From assembly GCA_002071245.1 (NCBI GenBank), contig MWEV01000119.1:1-6485 (forward strand): 6,485 nt of DNA. The letters are read 5' to 3'. Shown here piece after piece: positions 5,377-6,485 of the stretch; position 1 is the first letter of the stretch, and every line of letters begins with the position of its first letter. The notes under the pieces were generated by a model. That model had not been told where the DNA came from. It saw only the letters and a program-made list of their open reading frames with translations, and searched no databases. This DNA comes from Deltaproteobacteria bacterium ADurb.Bin026 (GTDB taxonomy: Bacteria > Desulfobacterota > Syntrophorhabdia > Syntrophorhabdales > Syntrophorhabdaceae). Both the position numbers and the translations under genes were made by a program.

Positions 5377-6485
5377 TTGTTTAATAAAACACAGTTGAAC
5401 AAATATGCCGATGTACTGATATGGGGATTGAAAACAGCCAGAAAGAACAGATTCAAAAAGAACGACATCATCCTTCTTCAATTTGACCGGCCTGCACTGA
5501 ATCTTGCCGAGGTACTCTATGAAAGGATTTTGTTATGGGGAATGAATCCGATTCAGCGGATGATCGCCACATTCGGCATGGAATACAGTTTTTATTCATT
5601 TTCAAATAACAGACAGCTCATTTTTCAGGCGCCTGGCGATAAGGAACTCATGGAACACCTGAGCGGAAGGATATTTTTACGCGCACCAGAATCTCTTACG
5701 CATCTCAAGGATATTGACCCCACAAAAATCGGTAAATTTCTTGTCTCGAGAAAACCGCTTAGGGACATACTCGAAAAAAGGGAACAAAAAGGGCTTCACG
5801 GATGGACACTATGCACCTATCCTACCGAAGAACTTGCCAAACAGGCACAAACAAATATGGATGAATATAAGCAACAGATCATCAAGGCATGTTATCTTGA
5901 CAAGGATGACCCAGTAAAAGAGTGGGATAATATCCTTAAAAACATAACAGCAATAAAAAAATGGCTGAACAATCTCAAGGTGAAATATTTTCATATTGAG
6001 TCTCAACATATTGATTTGAAAATCACCCCTGGTGAGAAGCGGAAATGGAGCGGCGTTTCAGGGCATAACATCCCAAGTTTTGAGGTATTTTTCTCACCTG
6101 ACTGGCGTGGCACCGAAGGCTCTTACTGTGCCAACCTGCCCTCTTTCAGAAGCGGTAACTATGTAGAGGAAGTGAGGCTGTTGTTCAAAGAGGGTTCGGT
6201 AATAAATGCAGAGGCAAAAACCGGCGAGGAATTTCTTAAAAAACAGATTGCAATGGACAAAGGAGCATCTAAGGTAGGCGAATTTTCACTCACAGACAGG
6301 CGGTTTTCAAGGATTGACATGTTCATGGCAGATACCCTGTTCGACGAAAATTTCGGAGGTGATTATGGTAACTCGCATATCGCACTTGGCGCCTCTTATG
6401 TAGATACATATTCTGGCAATCCATCTGATATCACAAAGACATTTAAAAAGAAGATGGGCTTTAACGATTCAGCCCTCCACTGGGA
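5377..6485 (+). CDS. M29-family metallo-aminopeptidase (AmpS/AmpT type), 3' end cut by the window
   Basis: A cytoplasmic peptidase that removes N-terminal amino acids using a two-metal centre. About 369 codons are visible without a stop, and the window ends inside the codon of the final metal-ligand aspartate. The metal-binding set is in place: E236 in NIPSFEVF, E302 in ASKVGEFSLTDRR, H334 and Y341 in GNSHIALGASY, and H368 in NDSALHW, with the last aspartate codon incomplete (GA). Spacing between these residues closely follows AmpS/AmpT. Other family blocks are SPDWRGTEGSY (after E236) and LFDENFGGDYGNSH. M29 enzymes are about 400-415 residues, so only some 30-45 residues should be missing. 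The TTG start is chosen by its Shine-Dalgarno. The gene sits 95 bases after the CPBP gene, behind its own possible promoter, so it may be a separate unit. Peptide specificity cannot be read from sequence. Confidence 0.93.
   Translation, partial: MFNKTQLNKYADVLIWGLKTARKNRFKKNDIILLQFDRPALNLAEVLYERILLWGMNPIQRMIATFGMEYSFYSFSNNRQLIFQAPGDKELMEHLSGRIFLRAPESLTHLKDIDPTKIGKFLVSRKPLRDILEKREQKGLHGWTLCTYPTEELAKQAQTNMDEYKQQIIKACYLDKDDPVKEWDNILKNITAIKKWLNNLKVKYFHIESQHIDLKITPGEKRKWSGVSGHNIPSFEVFFSPDWRGTEGSYCANLPSFRSGNYVEEVRLLFKEGSVINAEAKTGEEFLKKQIAMDKGASKVGEFSLTDRRFSRIDMFMADTLFDENFGGDYGNSHIALGASYVDTYSGNPSDITKTFKKKMGFNDSALHW

Noticed and set aside
114..6485. A new defence, mobile or biosynthetic system
   Set aside because: All six genes belong to known families with intact motifs, and there are no transposases, integrases, tRNA borders, toxin-antitoxin pairs or repeats of the kind that mark accessory islands.

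Overview
The window is a compact stretch of bacterial chromosome carrying six protein-coding genes, all on the + strand, with moderate-to-low GC by eye. Start codons are mixed: ATG for three genes, GTG for one and TTG for two, each non-ATG start backed by a good Shine-Dalgarno sequence. The gene content (RarA, a D-lactate-dehydrogenase-type enzyme, HisF, a MenA-type prenyltransferase, a CPBP membrane protease and an M29 aminopeptidase) fits a menaquinone-using bacterium, probably anaerobic and perhaps from Desulfobacterota or a neighbouring phylum. That placement is an inference from protein style; no marker gene here fixes it. I see no RNA gene, mobile element, CRISPR array or phage gene.

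Region 1 (1-2527). A short upstream stretch holds a perfect inverted repeat that overlaps the -35 of a good predicted promoter. Then comes rarA (replication-fork maintenance ATPase), overlapping by 4 bases a NAD-dependent D-2-hydroxyacid dehydrogenase. The two are probably co-transcribed and translationally coupled, although their functions are unrelated. The predicted promoter lies so close to the rarA ATG that the mRNA would be nearly leaderless, which would explain the missing ribosome binding site.

Region 2 (2528-2857). This is the only sizeable non-coding gap, about 330 bases and AT-rich. It holds a small GNRA-capped hairpin and a 15-base dyad but no convincing gene.

Region 3 (2858-5281). 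hisF (GTG start), a MenA/UbiA-family prenyltransferase and a CPBP-family intramembrane protease (TTG start) follow with gaps of 40 and 80 bases, probably as one transcript. The HisF is a clear family member and keeps the catalytic aspartates, but it is altered at positions that face HisH in the classical enzyme, and no hisH or other his gene lies within the window.

Region 4 (5282-6485). A 95-base gap with a 17-base dyad and a plausible promoter precedes an M29-family metallo-aminopeptidase (TTG start). It runs off the right edge with only its last few dozen residues missing.

The genes look like ordinary housekeeping functions. I did not find a convincing new system; the points most worth checking are the altered HisF and the palindromes sitting on predicted promoters.
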